A DNA stretch of 64,000 nt from Bathynomus jamesi (Eukaryota > Arthropoda > Malacostraca > Isopoda > Cirolanidae): contig JAJOZX010001868.1 in NCBI GenBank assembly GCA_023014485.1, positions 502,001-566,000 on the forward strand, written 5' to 3'. This document shows positions 21,086 to 32,182 of this stretch, piece after piece. The translations under genes were made by a program, and so were the position numbers. The notes under the pieces were generated by a model. The model was not told the DNA's origin. It searched no databases and saw only the letters and a program-made list of their open reading frames with translations. Numbering within the stretch: the stretch's first letter is position 1; each line of letters begins with the position of its first letter.

Positions 21086-23553
21086 CACCAGTACACATTT
21101 GAAAACTTGTCGATCGATTTTTACAAACTAGTTGGTGATTCTATATAATTTGAGTGCGCTGATCTCAAAAATATAGTTAGTTTTTCCCTATCACGTATGG
21201 TTTTCTTACTACAGGGTGTGTCATAAATCCCCCATTTATCCCCAAATGTGAACCATCTTATCGAGACCAACATTGGATTGCACATGCTAAACCATAAATT
21301 TTGTTGTTATAGACTACAGTAACGCTTACATAATAATGTAGGGTAAATACAGTATATATAACAACCAGTCCCGTTCCCAGCAAAATACTCTCTCCCCACC
21401 CATCAATGGGTGGTTAACATTTGGGGACAGATGAGGTATTACAACACCCCTTGTAGCACGAAATCTTTAGGTGATAGAGTAAAACCTAATTAAAGCAGAA
21501 TTAAATAGCTCCTAGCTCTTGGACAAGCATATTGCTTGTTTATGAAAGAATAAAAAAATAACTGAACGAAACAAAATATATTTACCTTCTTTACTTGCAA
21601 ACATTTCAGGACTTATTCCAAAGACTTAAGACTACGAAGGTAGATCTGACTAATGGCGACTAAACCGGTGCTTCTTTGATGTTTTCTTATGCTGTGCGTT
21701 AGGCTGATCTCGTTGCAGACACCAGCAGTAATCCGCCATCATATTTGTATGCCATCTTCCTTGATATCTTCTTTCCATGGTTTTGATGTCCTGGTGAAAT
21801 CGTTCCCCTTGCTCCTCACTGACATCGAGATTTTCGGGAAACCGGTCAAGATGCGAAAATAAGAAGTGAACTTTCAGGCTCATGTTGCAGCCTAAGGCGC
21901 AAAACATTTTAAGCATATTTTCCACCAGTCTTTCATAATTTTGGCTTTTGTAGTTTCCCAAGAAGTTTTCAACATCTTTGAAACCAAGCCATGCTTCTTT
22001 TTCTTTATTGGTCATTGTGTTCAGGAAATGATCGTCTGTCAATAACTTTCTAATCTGAGGACCTATAAAAACACCTTCCTTTATTTTCTCGTAGCTAATC
22101 TTTGGATATTTTGAACAAATGTACTTGAAACACTCACCTTCTCTATTCAATGCTTTGACATACTGCTTCATCAAGCCTAACTTAATGTGCAAGGGTGGTA
22201 GGAGGATTTTATTTGGTTCAACTAGATGTTCATGTAAAATGTTCTTTGATCCTGGGGTAAGATTCTCTCTAGGAGGCCAAGTTTTCCTCTTCCAGTGCTG
22301 GTCACTTGCTCGACTATCCCATTCGCAGATGAAACATGGCATCTTAGTGTATCCTGATTGCTGCCCAAGTAACATGCAAAGGACTTTGAGATCCCCACAC
22401 AATATCCATCTGTGATTTTGACACTGAACTTTTTCCAGAAGCAGTTTCATGCTATCATAGGTCTCTTTTAAATGAGTAGAATGGGCCACTGGGATTGATG
22501 CATATTTGTTACCGTTGTGCAGTAACACTCCTTTTAGACTGGTTTTAGAGGAATCTATAAACCATCTCCAGTCACTGGTTTGGTATTCGATGCCTAGCTT
22601 GCACACTAATCCTGTGATGTCCTTGCAAAATACCAAGGGACCATCTTCTTCGAAAAAAGCCACGAAGTCTTTCTCACGATTTCTGTACCAAGCGAAGTAT
22701 GTGTCGGATGCCAATAAATTGTTCTCCTGCAATCTAGACCCCAAAAGTTCTGCAGAGTCCTTAGGCAGATTCAAATCCCTGACTAAGTCATTTAGTTCGG
22801 CTTGGGTTAATGGTTTAGGAGGATCTCGGTCAGCTGTTGGCTGTTCATAAACATCATCATTGTCTGGATTTGGAGCTGAATCAGAATCTGAATTGTATTG
22901 ATCCAGACTCTCAGGTGGGCGGGGAATAGGAACTTCTGGACCATGGGGTACCGGCCTTATTGCAGATGGAAGACTTGGGTATTGAAGGCTCTCTTTATTC
23001 TTTGCATTATAACCTTTAACATTGCAAGAACAGAAGTAGCAGTCGTCGGTATGGTTTCTAGGCTCGCGCCATACCATAGGGATCCCAAATGGCAAACTTT
23101 TCTTTTTACCTTTGCTCCAATTCCTTAGTGCCGCAACACACGTAAGACAAACCTTGTGTGGAGCCCAACTTTTGTCTTGATCTCCTAATTTAATTCCAAA
23201 ATAAGCATGATAAGCTCTCTTAATGAAGGTCGTTACATTTGTCCTTTGTTTTACAACATACCGACCACAAATATAACAAAATATGTCTGGATTATGGGTA
23301 CATCCTCTAGAAGCCATTATTAAAATTTTAAAGACGTAATGTTAGAATTATCTATCTGAAAAATATGAAAAAACGAAATTAATTAAAGATAAAAAAGGTA
23401 AAAAATTACAAAACGCCCCAAAATTGTTTTGCTATTAACTTTAAAACTGTGGGTGATAGAAAAAAAAACTGGTAGCATTTTTTAATTCAGCGCAGCGAAC
23501 TGCTTCAGAATCACAACTCAAAATAAAGAAATCGATTTTCATGCAGACCGGTG
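21086..23553 (-). mobile_element. Family A DNA transposon, structurally intact copy
   Basis: The element is 2468 bp. Ends are CACCAGTACACATTTG (left) and CACCGGTCTGCATG (right, reverse complement). Imperfect inverted repeats run about 110 bp and share GTGATTCT, GCGCTGA and AGTTTTTnnnCTATCAC blocks. TAA duplications lie at 21083-21085 and 23554-23556. The flanking LINE reading frame (AFDRVNHDKL, then FMKLVNC) becomes continuous when the element and one TAA are removed, which fixes both boundaries. It holds one complete 555-aa gene. CAC ends with 3-bp TAA/TTA duplications recall CACTA- or Harbinger-like groups, but I cannot place it in a named superfamily. Confidence 0.9.
21650..23317 (-). CDS. 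Family A transposase-like protein, 555 aa, intact
   Basis: Open from MASRGCTHNPDIFCYICG to a natural stop. Residues 1-105 form a Cys-rich, probably zinc-binding DNA-contact region: FCYICG, KVCLTCVAAL, then WREPRNHTDDCYFC. A linker follows, then a conserved helix (ELNDLVRDLNL). The second half has candidate RNase-H-fold/DDE residues: WRFIDSSKTSLKGVLLHNGN (first Asp), WILCGDLKVLCMLLG (second Asp) followed by a CxxC zinc pair in FICEWDSRA, LPPLHIKLGLMK (His), and EEQGERFHQDIKTMERRYQG (candidate Glu). Such proteins are widespread as uncharacterised in animal genomes. The transposase call rests on terminal repeats, target duplication and a second copy here. Assigning the catalytic triad is inference. 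Confidence 0.8.
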   Translation of the reverse strand: MASRGCTHNPDIFCYICGRYVVKQRTNVTTFIKRAYHAYFGIKLGDQDKSWAPHKVCLTCVAALRNWSKGKKKSLPFGIPMVWREPRNHTDDCYFCSCNVKGYNAKNKESLQYPSLPSAIRPVPHGPEVPIPRPPESLDQYNSDSDSAPNPDNDDVYEQPTADRDPPKPLTQAELNDLVRDLNLPKDSAELLGSRLQENNLLASDTYFAWYRNREKDFVAFFEEDGPLVFCKDITGLVCKLGIEYQTSDWRWFIDSSKTSLKGVLLHNGNKYASIPVAHSTHLKETYDSMKLLLEKVQCQNHRWILCGDLKVLCMLLGQQSGYTKMPCFICEWDSRASDQHWKRKTWPPRENLTPGSKNILHEHLVEPNKILLPPLHIKLGLMKQYVKALNREGECFKYICSKYPKISYEKIKEGVFIGPQIRKLLTDDHFLNTMTNKEKEAWLGFKDVENFLGNYKSQNYERLVENMLKMFCALGCNMSLKVHFLFSHLDRFPENLDVSEEQGERFHQDIKTMERRYQGRWHTNMMADYCWCLQRDQPNAQHKKTSKKHRFSRH

Positions 23554-24285
23554 TAATTTGTCATGATTAACACGATCAAATGCCTTAGAGGCATCCAGGA
23601 AACACAAAAATACATAAGCATCTAGAGTTTGGTATTTACAGACCATTTCCTTCAAGCATACACACACATATCAGTATTGTGTTTCTTTTTGAAACCAAAT
23701 TGGTTATCATTAGTATACAGGTAACATTCAAGTCTATTCATGAATCATGAGTATATATTCAAACATCTTAGACATAATACTGGCCAAGGATATTGGCCTA
23801 TAGTTATCTTTACTGTTGATTTTACCCTTTTTATCTTTTAGTACTGGCACCAAAACAACGGATAACATTGTATCCAGCAAAACACCATGTATGAGTAAAC
23901 CTGTAAAGCACAAAGCTAACAGAGACACTAATCTGTCACTACTATATTTCAGATGCTCAGCAGAAATGCTATCAATACCACATGATTTATTACAATCTAA
24001 ACATTTTGTGGCCTGTTTAGTCTCAAATACACTAACTCTTATATCTGGACTATAGGTAGCATCACAATTAACATTATTGTTCTTATGTACAGAGTTGAAT
24101 AACTTACTGTAGTGTTCCTTCCATAATTTGACTATATTCTCAGTCCCAGTTATACGAGTATTTTCAATATTAGCAGGGAGAGACACTGCACTATTATTCA
24201 TTGTTTTTAATTCTTCCCAAAAAGTTTCTTGGATTCTTACTAGCAAGCTTTCTAGCCAGAGCATCCCTGTTATGAAAAACTGCTA
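23554..24285 (-). pseudogene. LINE B, reverse transcriptase 5' part
   Basis: Minus-strand RT with DNYRPISLASIMSKMFEYIL (fingers) and LDASKAFDRVNHDK (block A), preceded by RDALARKLASKNPRNFWEEL from the endonuclease-RT linker. A BEL/Pao LTR joins it at about 24272-24290. Its continuation is 20120-21085, and its upstream endonuclease part appears at 33869-35140. Confidence 0.85.
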
Positions 24286-24950
24286 CGTGTGGGTAGCTGG
24301 GCTGTAACGGAAATGGTCCACTGAGTTATTAAACTCCTTTTATGTCAGTGACTGGGTGGATGAAACCAATTGGTTGCTCACCAGTTATTCTCCACACTAG
24401 TATTTATATACTGTATGATAGAGCGTGCTCGGTAGTAGACATATACTACCGATCAACCAACAAACGAAAAGGACGCTGGTGGAAAAAGCCGCGGGAAAGG
24501 AACTTACATTAAGAACGGCATGGCGAACGAAGGGGCTTGAAAAACAGTAAAAGATCTCCACCAGCTACTACGCTCTCAAAAATTAAGCAACTAGAAGAAA
24601 GACTCCAAGAAGAAATCAGGCCTTATCTAATAAGACTCAGTAAGTGAACAATTTTATTTCTAAACCCCAGTTTAGTGATAACACATAAACTAGGTCCAGT
24701 TAAATTAGGCCTACATTGTGGCCTAAGACCTAGCATCAACTCATAACTTAACAAAGGCTACGGTAAATTACCCAAACCTAATTTGGTGAGGAATTCTGCT
24801 GTGGACCTCAATTTACTCTAACTGCTCTGGACTATTTCCGGAATCTCTAGGCTGACCTCTACAAGACTAGGCTTAACCTACTCTACAGTTAGACTGGAGA
24901 TATTAGGGGTGGATTAATTGGGGACCAATTCATACAGAGCATTTTTCACA
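24272..24950 (+). repeat. BEL/Pao-type LTR (5' copy)
   Basis: About 680 bp, repeated in inverted orientation at about 33137-33870. It starts near TACGTGTGGGTAG or slightly upstream (TGTTATGAAAA) and ends CATTTTTCACA just before ATGGTGGCCCGTGTGG, which sits where a primer-binding site is expected. A TATA-like TATTTATATACTG is at about 24400. Confidence 0.7.
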
Positions 24951-25370
24951 ATGGTGGCCCGTGTGGGGAATTTACATACTTTAGGCTTAACCTTACTTAA
25001 CAAAAATTGCAGAATTAGGCTAAATGGTCTAGCCTAAACCTAACCTAATCGAGCCTAAAGCAACAAACTTGCCTAATTAGGTCTACAACCTAGGAAACAT
25101 TTACAATTAAGGTCGGAGTCCCATTCTTTTATAAGCTTAGAACTGAGTGCCACAAACAGATTAACCAGAATTAAACTTACTTTTTCTTTCAAGGTTTAGG
25201 GTATTTATTGGACTAAATTTTGACATTAATTAAATACTTGTGGGGATTTAACTAAATTTAAAACTTGACTGTTTATCTGATTACTGAATTTATTTGTTCT
25301 CTCATCTCTGATAATTTATTCTCACCTTATATTTCATTACAATCCCTAGTTAAACTATCTTGACTTAAAC

Positions 25371-26673
25371 ATGGACAGTGATGAATTGCAGCAATTAAAA
25401 AAGAAAAAGCGTGGAAAGTTGGGTGCTGTTACTAGGGCCATCAACACTTTTAACAATATTACACAACCAGACGAGGAAGATTTAGAGGATGTAATTCTTA
25501 AATTGGATAAACAAAAGAAGGATATACTAGCCGTTGATGAGAGTATTTCAGTTAGTTGAACCTGAAGTGGATGACGAACAACTTACAGACCTTTACTCTG
25601 ATAATGATCAGCAGGTAATCTCAATTCGAAAGCACATAAGGAGACTACAGTCTCGTTTGAATGACTTAACACCAAATAAACCTAATTCTGATTTTAATCA
25701 AAGTAGAGCTAACCTTCACAAAATTTAAGTGGCATGCCAAATCCCAAGTCGCAAGAATTTAGGGCTAAGTTACCCACTTTGCTAGCACTAACATTTGATG
25801 GGGGCATGGTACAATTCCCATCTTTCATTGAAAAATTTGAGAGTTCAATAGGTAATAAACCTTATATTCCAACTGTTGATAAGTTTAACTACTTAACTAG
25901 TTTCCTTAAAGGTCCAGCCTATAACATGATAGCTTATTTACCAGCTGTGGGTGATTCATATGAAGTAGCTCTTGAAACGTAATTACATTAATAAAGATGA
26001 GATTATATTTAAATTAGTTCAACAAATTATTGATTTTGCGCCTGTAAAAGATAACCATAATGATATGGAAAGATTTTACTCAACATTAGAAGCTATTATG
26101 GGACAACTGGTTAGCCATGAGATAGATGTTAAGATTTCATATTGGATCATACAAGCCGCAGTTCTTATGTGCCTCCTTTTGAGGATTAAAGATCTTTTAG
26201 TTCAAAAGACAGGAGAAAATTATCCTAATCTTGAAGACATTAGAAAACACTTTCCAACTACCCTAACTAATTTCAACTTGAGATATAGTTCAACGCAAAA
26301 TAAGACCCAGACTATGGATAAACCAAAGACTGTCCCCAAAGACCAACTAGCTACAGCCAAACAGACAAAACTTAATACTGTAGACTCAAATGTGACCAAC
26401 TATAACACACGAACACCTACATCACAGAACTTTAATGTAACTGCTACCTCAACTTACACACCACATTGTAAATTTTGTGCAAGTAATGAACACAGTAGTA
26501 CTGGGTGTGGCAAATATTCAGATTTTAACTCACGATCTAGAAGATGTGAACAGTTGAACCTATGTAAAAAGTGTGCTGGTCAGGTACATTATAAGAAAGA
26601 CTGTAAATCTAGGTTTTGTAAAAGTTCAAGACATGTCTCATCAATGTGTGATTCACTGAAGTCACTTCAGTGA
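25371..26673 (+). pseudogene. BEL/Pao gag, frameshifted
   Basis: Four plus-strand frames follow one another (25371-25559, 25534-25728, 25734-25982, 25972-26673). They carry an N-terminal coiled region, then a DUF1759-like Pao gag core (FPSFIEKFESSIGNK, YLTSFLKGPAYNMIAYLP). Two classical zinc knuckles of form CX2CX4HX4C follow, CKFCASNEHSSTGC and CKKCAGQVHYKKDC. Pol is absent: the frame ends inside a palindrome at 26644-26682, beyond which unrelated hAT sequence begins. At least three frameshifts separate the pieces. 24951-25370 holds an untranslated leader without recognised features. Confidence 0.85.
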
Positions 26674-26682
26674 ATCACACAT
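26644..26682. repeat. Perfect 18-bp inverted repeat at a breakpoint
   Basis: ATGTGTGATTCACTGAAG, then TCA, then its exact reverse complement. It marks the junction between the truncated BEL gag and the minus-strand hAT piece. Confidence 0.9.
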
Positions 26683-27045
26683 AGTCTCTAAAGGCATTTA
26701 GTACAGAGTAAGAAGAAAGCTTAAACCTCTTACAGAGAGATGAGATTTCAGCTTCTCCGTAATTAGGTGGTATTTCATCAGGCCAGTAGTCTTTTTCAAA
26801 GACATACATTTCATTTAGCAGTGATTTATACATACTTTGAGGTTCAGAAGTTTGAGAACCTTTCATGGATGTTGTCGTGAACATACGGTGCTGCAAATTG
26901 TTCACAAGACTAGTAAGAAACTGTTGATAATTAATGGAGACAATTTTTTTGTTGCTTGCTATGGTAATTCCTCCAAACTTCCTCTTGCAGAGGTGCCGGA
27001 GCGGCGCTCCGGCACGCTCCGGCAGCACTGCACCCCTGCTGAAGT
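26675..27045 (-). pseudogene. hAT transposase fragment (ZNF862-like)
   Basis: Minus-strand frame with LLNEMYVFEKDYWPDEIPPN and then YGEAEISSLCKRFKLSSYS, as in the region before the C-terminal dimerisation domain of ZNF862/52-kDa-repressor-like hAT proteins. Near 27040 the minus strand reads CAGCAGGGGTGCAGTGCTG, a hAT-like CAGGGG end. A GC-rich palindrome TGCCGGAGC-ggc-GCTCCGGCA lies at 26994-27014. The fragment truncates the adjacent LINE. Confidence 0.6.
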
Positions 27046-27048
27046 GTC

Positions 27049-27748
27049 CTAGTTTCGAGTGGATGCAAGTCTAACTCTTTAATCCTATCTTCGTAAGACT
27101 TGTTGCGTAGTGACAGAATTAGTTTCGTGGCACGTCGCTGGACCCTTTCCAACCTATCAATATCCTCACGCAAATACGGACACCAAAACTGAACGGCATA
27201 TTCTAAGTGAGGCCTGACTAGGGACTTGTAAAGGGGCAATATAATATTCTTCGATTTAAATTCGAAATTACGAGCTATGAAGCCTAACATCCTATTAGCT
27301 TTTGCGCAAGACTCTAGGCACTGGTTCCTAACTTTTAAATCCTTAGATACGCGTACACCTAAATCTATTTCCTCGTCAACGTTCGCTAACTGTCTATCAC
27401 CCATCGTGTACGTGTAATTGTTGTTATGAGAACCTATATGCAAAACTTTACATTTGTCGACGTTAAATTGCATCTGCCACTTCTCCGTCCACTCCATAAT
27501 CCTATTTACATCGTCTTGGAGCCTATTTCTATCGTCCACATTAAGAACTTTACCGCCTATTTTAGTATCGCCCGCGAATTTTGACACGTTACTGGTCAAG
27601 CCTACATCTGTGTCGTTAATGTTGATTACGAATAGCAATGGGCCTAACACTGAACCCTGAGGGACACCGCTACCTACATCCAACGACCCCGATTCCCTAC
27701 CATTAACAACGACCCTCTGTTTCCTAGCACGAAGTCATTCCTCTAACC
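27049..27748 (-). pseudogene. CR1/L2-like LINE copy, RT 3' part
   Basis: Minus-strand RT: SGVPQGSVLGPLLFVININD, the catalytic region SKFAGDTKIG in which FADD has become FAGD, MEWTEKWQMQFNVDKCKVLH, and the tail HLEYAVQFWCPYLREDIDRL. It is a close paralogue of 2384-3760 and is cut at 27049 by the hAT fragment. Loss of a catalytic Asp shows decay. The copy continues upstream at 28481-28841 and 32183-32815, split by two later insertions. Confidence 0.85.
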
Positions 27749-28480
27749 TAGTGGTTCCCAAACCCGGGGTCGCAAGCCTCATCACAAAGGGTCGCAGGGA
27801 GCCAATGTGGTCGATGGGGTCGCAATTGTCTTTGCAATGACAATGAGGCAAGGGTGAATTTTGATATCTATGATGACGTAGAAAAGTTCTGGATTACTTT
27901 AGCAGAGAGACATTCGACTGTTAAAAATCGAGCTATCAAAGTTCTGGTACAATTTGGAACCACCTATATCTGTGAGGCAGCTTTCTCGTCAATGGTATTT
28001 ATGAAAAATGAGTACCGTAACCGTATTTCAAACATCAACTTAGAAAATTGTATGCTATGTTCCTTAACCTCATATACCCCCAGGTACAAAAAATTAATCA
28101 AATCATAATGTACACATGTCAGATATGAAATATGCCACTGTTATAGCATATCAGACATATGATAGAGTAGGAACTTAGAATATTGATTGATATGTTGTTT
28201 TATATTACATATTAAACATGAGAGAGTTGTAAATAGTTTCTGACAATGTTTACTTTTACACTCTTGAGTTATGTAATACATTTCCTTATTTGTTTTTACA
28301 GTTAAATAAATACGTATAAAAATATGTCTCTATTTATTTTAAGATTCTTCCTCACTAGATAAAATTATATATATATACATATATATATATATATACTTGT
28401 TCTTCGTAATGACTTGGGGTCGCACTGGATAGGCAACAGCACTAGAAGGGGTCGCACTGGAAAATGCTTGGGAACCCCTG
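27749..28480 (+). mobile_element. Small hAT element with 8-bp duplication
   Basis: The direct repeat CTCTAACC (27741-27748 and 28481-28488) flanks ends TAGTGGTTCCCAAAC and GCTTGGGAACCCCTG. Only the last part of a hAT transposase remains (27854-28108, + strand: FGTTYICEAAFSSMVFMKNE, then YRNRISNINLENCM, the dimerisation domain). A (TA)n run lies at 28364-28395. The insertion splits the CR1/L2-like LINE. Confidence 0.9.
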
Positions 28481-28841
28481 CTCTAACCAGTTAGCTACCT
28501 GACCGCGTATACCGTGCGCTTTAACCTTCGCAATTAATCTTCTATGCGGAACTCAATCGAACGCTTTTTTAAAGTCTAAATAACTAACGTCAGCCGCTCT
28601 ATGCCTATCGTATTCGCGCACTATTTCGTTATAAAACTCTAACAAATTAGTTAAACAAGATTTATGGCGTTGAAACCGATGCTGACTATTCGACGATACG
28701 ATCCCTAATTACAGATTCCAAAAGTTTACCGACAATTGATGTTAAGCTGATAGGCCTATAATTGCTAGCTACTGTGCGGTCGCCTTTTTCAAAAATGAGC
28801 GTAACGTTAGCTAATTTGAAGTCTTCAGGAATAATCTCTGC
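28481..28841 (-). pseudogene. CR1/L2-like LINE copy, RT fingers
   Basis: Minus-strand pieces with FKLANVTLIFEKGDR and SNYRPISLTSIVGKLLESVI, continuing the LINE of 27049-27748. The family B transposon begins directly upstream. Confidence 0.85.
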
Positions 28842-31800
28842 TTCAAAAATCAACTTTTTCTTATTTTCATAGGTTTCTGTACTTTTTCCCATGCTTTCTG
28901 ACCTGAAAAGGCCGAAAATCACAACCATTTTGACCTAGGTTGTTGGGAAGCATTGCCGCATGGAGCTTTAAGTTTTCTGCCTTGAAATCGGCCAAAAGCA
29001 CCAGTTCCGGGGTCCCTTGAATCATGTTTTGCACTATAACTTTTTATCTAAACAAGATAGAGCAACAAAATAGGCACCAAATTAAAGTGTTTTTAATCCT
29101 CTTTCTAACTTATACAATTATGATAGTCTTGGAACAAGAAATGGCACATTGGTACATACAAAGAATTCAGAAATATCACAAAATTCGTTTTCTCACACTC
29201 AAGGCAGACAAGGCGCCTTATTCATGACACAAATTTGAGATTAACATTTTGTCACAAGTCTAATCGATCAACAAGTGAAAGCATTACATGATGATTAATT
29301 TCATAATGACATTTACACAGTCAGTTGTTGAGAGTTTGTTTCTTGAAGCTGTCAAAGCGGCGTCTGTTGAACTCCACAGCTTGAAGGAGATAGTCCCTTG
29401 CTTGGCATCTGTTGTTATGACATTTGCAAGTCGCTCATCATCTTGACACCACGTTCAGCAATGTCATTCACCGCTTTCAGATTCTTAACATAGTCCAACG
29501 CTTTCTGTAGTCCTCATTCTGTGGCCAAGACGTGACAGGTTCCAGAAGCACTCGGATCCAATGTTCAGTGTGTCCAGCAGGAAATGTGATTCTGGGCCAA
29601 TGAGATCAACCAGGGTGGTCTTAGCTGTGACTCTCTGGAATAGAGGCTTTCCTGTTCTGAAGCTGTCTGGCTTCTCAGTGGCATGTAACTGGGCAGCAAT
29701 GTCGTGCTTCAATGTGTCACTCAATCTACTGCTGAACAGGGCAAATGGCACGACTTCCTGCGTCAGGTACCATTTGTGGTTTTCCATTTTATTAAGTAGT
29801 GCATCAGCAAGCTCTGGGTCAGTTTTCTTGTACTTCAACATGTCCTGGATTAGACTTAGATAATTCACGGGAGCATCTGCAGCAGACATTGACATCATCC
29901 ATACAGGAGTGTAGAACAGCGCAAGGAAGGTGTTGAGTCTTTCCAGCTTTGATACAGTGTCTTCGTCGTACTGAAGTTGATCTGCAAACATCAGCATTTT
30001 CATGGAGTACAGGTTTCTGGCCATCCATCTGGCCTGATGAATGGCGCCTGGTCGACTCCAGTGAATACCTCGAGGAGGCGTTCCTCCAAGAACAATGACT
30101 GTCAGTTCAGCCATTTCCCTGTAGTCGGCTCTTGGAAGCCTTTCTGCTGTTAGAATGTCTTGGAGTATTTCTTCACTGCTGTTCTTCTTTTCCTTCAGCC
30201 ATTTGCTGTTGATAGCCAGCATCTTTGGGTTTTCCTTGGACAAGTCCGTCCAAACATCCTTCAGATGCTCAAACCAGGGATTATCTGGCCCCTTCACCTT
30301 CCCAAACAGCTTCTCCCAAACTGCTCCTACTAGGATTTCCAGGATGTGATGTCGACAGGCCAGATAAAACACCTTTTTGTTCAGCATTTTCTCTAGCAGT
30401 TTGGCAGCTCCTCTGTGAACTCCACTGTTACTGGATGTAGTGTCAAAAACAAGGGCAGTAACATTATCCGTAAGTTCCCATGTCTCCAGTAAATCCATTG
30501 AAGCCTCAGTCTGAGCTGTGCCAGAAGAATTGTCGATGACAGGTACTCCCAATAACTTTCCTTCAGTGTATGAAGGTGGACCAGACACTAGCACAGCTAA
30601 AGTCTCTGAGGTACTTCCAGGTTCACTGCCCAAGACATCTTTGAGCAACTTTCCATCCCAGTGTAAGGCAGCGTACTGTGGGGGTTTTTCACAAAACTTG
30701 GACATGTGACTCTGGCTGATATTATACCTGGACAGCATTCTGTTGCGACGTGTTGTTGAGGTTGAGATGACGAAGTTATCCAGATCAGCCCCTCCAGCTT
30801 TCAAGGTGGCAGAAACCATGGCAGTAACTTGATTGTCTGATAAACCAAGACGATCAGCTGTATTGCAGATGACATCACATTCCATGACCTTCCTTGGAAA
30901 CGTCAAAGTCACACTAGTCACAGTGTCTTGATGGTGAGAACATCCAGGACGAGGCTGATGGTAATCCATGTCCTCTGTGTTAGCGTCGTTGTCAGTTGAG
31001 TCACCCCCAGGTAATGTCATCCACATGAACAACTGCCTCTTGTTCTGCTGCAGCTGTAAAATAGTACATGTTAAGACAGTAATTGTTAAGTACATGCTAA
31101 ATATCGCAATGGAGTAAAACTTAAAACTTTTTGTGACGTTCAAAGTAATTAGTTTTACCTTGTTCTTGTCTATGCTGCAGTCTTTCATTCCTCGCTGCTT
31201 GCTGCAGGGATCTTGTCTCAAAAATCTTGTCATGACCAGACATATGACCTTTCCTCTCAGTCTTTTGGTCTTCGTAGAACCTGATATCCTCATCTTTCTT
31301 CTCTCTGGATAACAGTCTGTTGTTCTGTATTTCCTGGATTGCATCTGGAGCTCCTATATCGAACAGGCTGTCTAATTCCAGCACAAATGCTCCTCTTTTT
31401 CCTCCAGGGTTACTTGCTCTTCCTTTGCTTTTCACCAGAGCACGATGTTTCTCATGTAGTTTCATGAAGAGCTTCATTGCGTTGTACTTGGTCATTGTCT
31501 TGATCCTAGCCATCTGCCAGAATGGGATGATAGATTCAACTGTTTCATATGCAAGGTCTTGAACCATGGGCCTCCCTGCATTTTCCGGTAAATTCTGAAG
31601 ATTAAGGAAATACTGGAACGCCTGTCTGTTGGTGGGAAGCTGGGAACCACTGATAAAAGCTGAAGGGTATCCAACCAGGAAAGTTTCAGTGAGATCTGGT
31701 AGATGGCCCAGTTGACACCTGCCTGTGGACAGTACGTGGAGGTTCTGAGATATCAACTGTGCGCCCACGGAGCTCCCTCAGCTCCTTGCTTAATGCCATT

Positions 31801-32182
31801 GTGAAGTTGTAACTTGTAGATGGTTTTCTAGATTCTGATTGAGTTTCTGTTGTTTCCTGAAAAATGATAGATAATTATTATTATTATTATTATTAATTAT
31901 TATTTATTATTATTATTATTTATTAATTTTATGCTCTTTCATTTGATACCTAATTTGTTGCTCTATCTTGTTTAGATCAAAAGTTAAAGTGCAAAACATA
32001 ATTCAAGGGACCCCGGAATTGGCGCTTTGGCCGATTTCAAGGCAGAAAATTTAAAGCTCCATGCGGCAATGCTTCCCAACATCCTAGGTCAAAATAGTTG
32101 TGATTTTCGGCTTTTCCAGGTCAAAAAGCATGGGAAAATGTACAGAAACCTATGAAAATAAGAAAAAGTTGATTTTTGAACA
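28842..32182 (-). mobile_element. Family B DNA transposon with about 245-bp inverted repeats
   Basis: The left arm (about 28842-29085) begins TTCAAAAATCAACTTTTTC and the right arm (about 31940-32182) is its reverse complement with scattered differences. CTATCTTGTTTAGAT and AAGGGACCCCGGAA blocks are shared, arranged so the element is symmetric. It is inserted in a CR1/L2-like LINE whose RT continues on both sides, although a short LINE stretch is missing. No clean target duplication could be read. It contains one transposase-like gene (29420-31768) and a (TTA)n tract at about 31877-31922. Confidence 0.85.
29420..31768 (-). pseudogene. Family B transposase-like gene, two exons, decayed
   Basis: The first exon is 31159-31768, with QMARIKTMTKYNAMKLFMKL and LFDIGAPDAIQEIQNNRLLS. 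A plausible intron is 31054-31158 (GTAAAACT to TTTTACAG on the minus strand). The second exon carries CNTADRLGLSDNQVTAMVSA, HWDGKLLKDVLG, LVSGPPSYTEGKLLGVPV, ALVFDTTSSNSGVHRGAAKL and LACRHHILEILVGAVWEKLF. A DTTS...CRHH pair followed by NDIAERGVKMM recalls the D-(C/H)-E plan of RNase-H-fold transposases (inference). Frameshifts near 31012 and 29515 put the final NDIAERG block out of frame. Its homologue is 43779-46696. I do not recognise a named family. Confidence 0.7.

Noticed and set aside
22119..23128. Plus-strand open frames inside the family A gene
   Set aside because: Antisense shadows of a conserved 555-aa frame.
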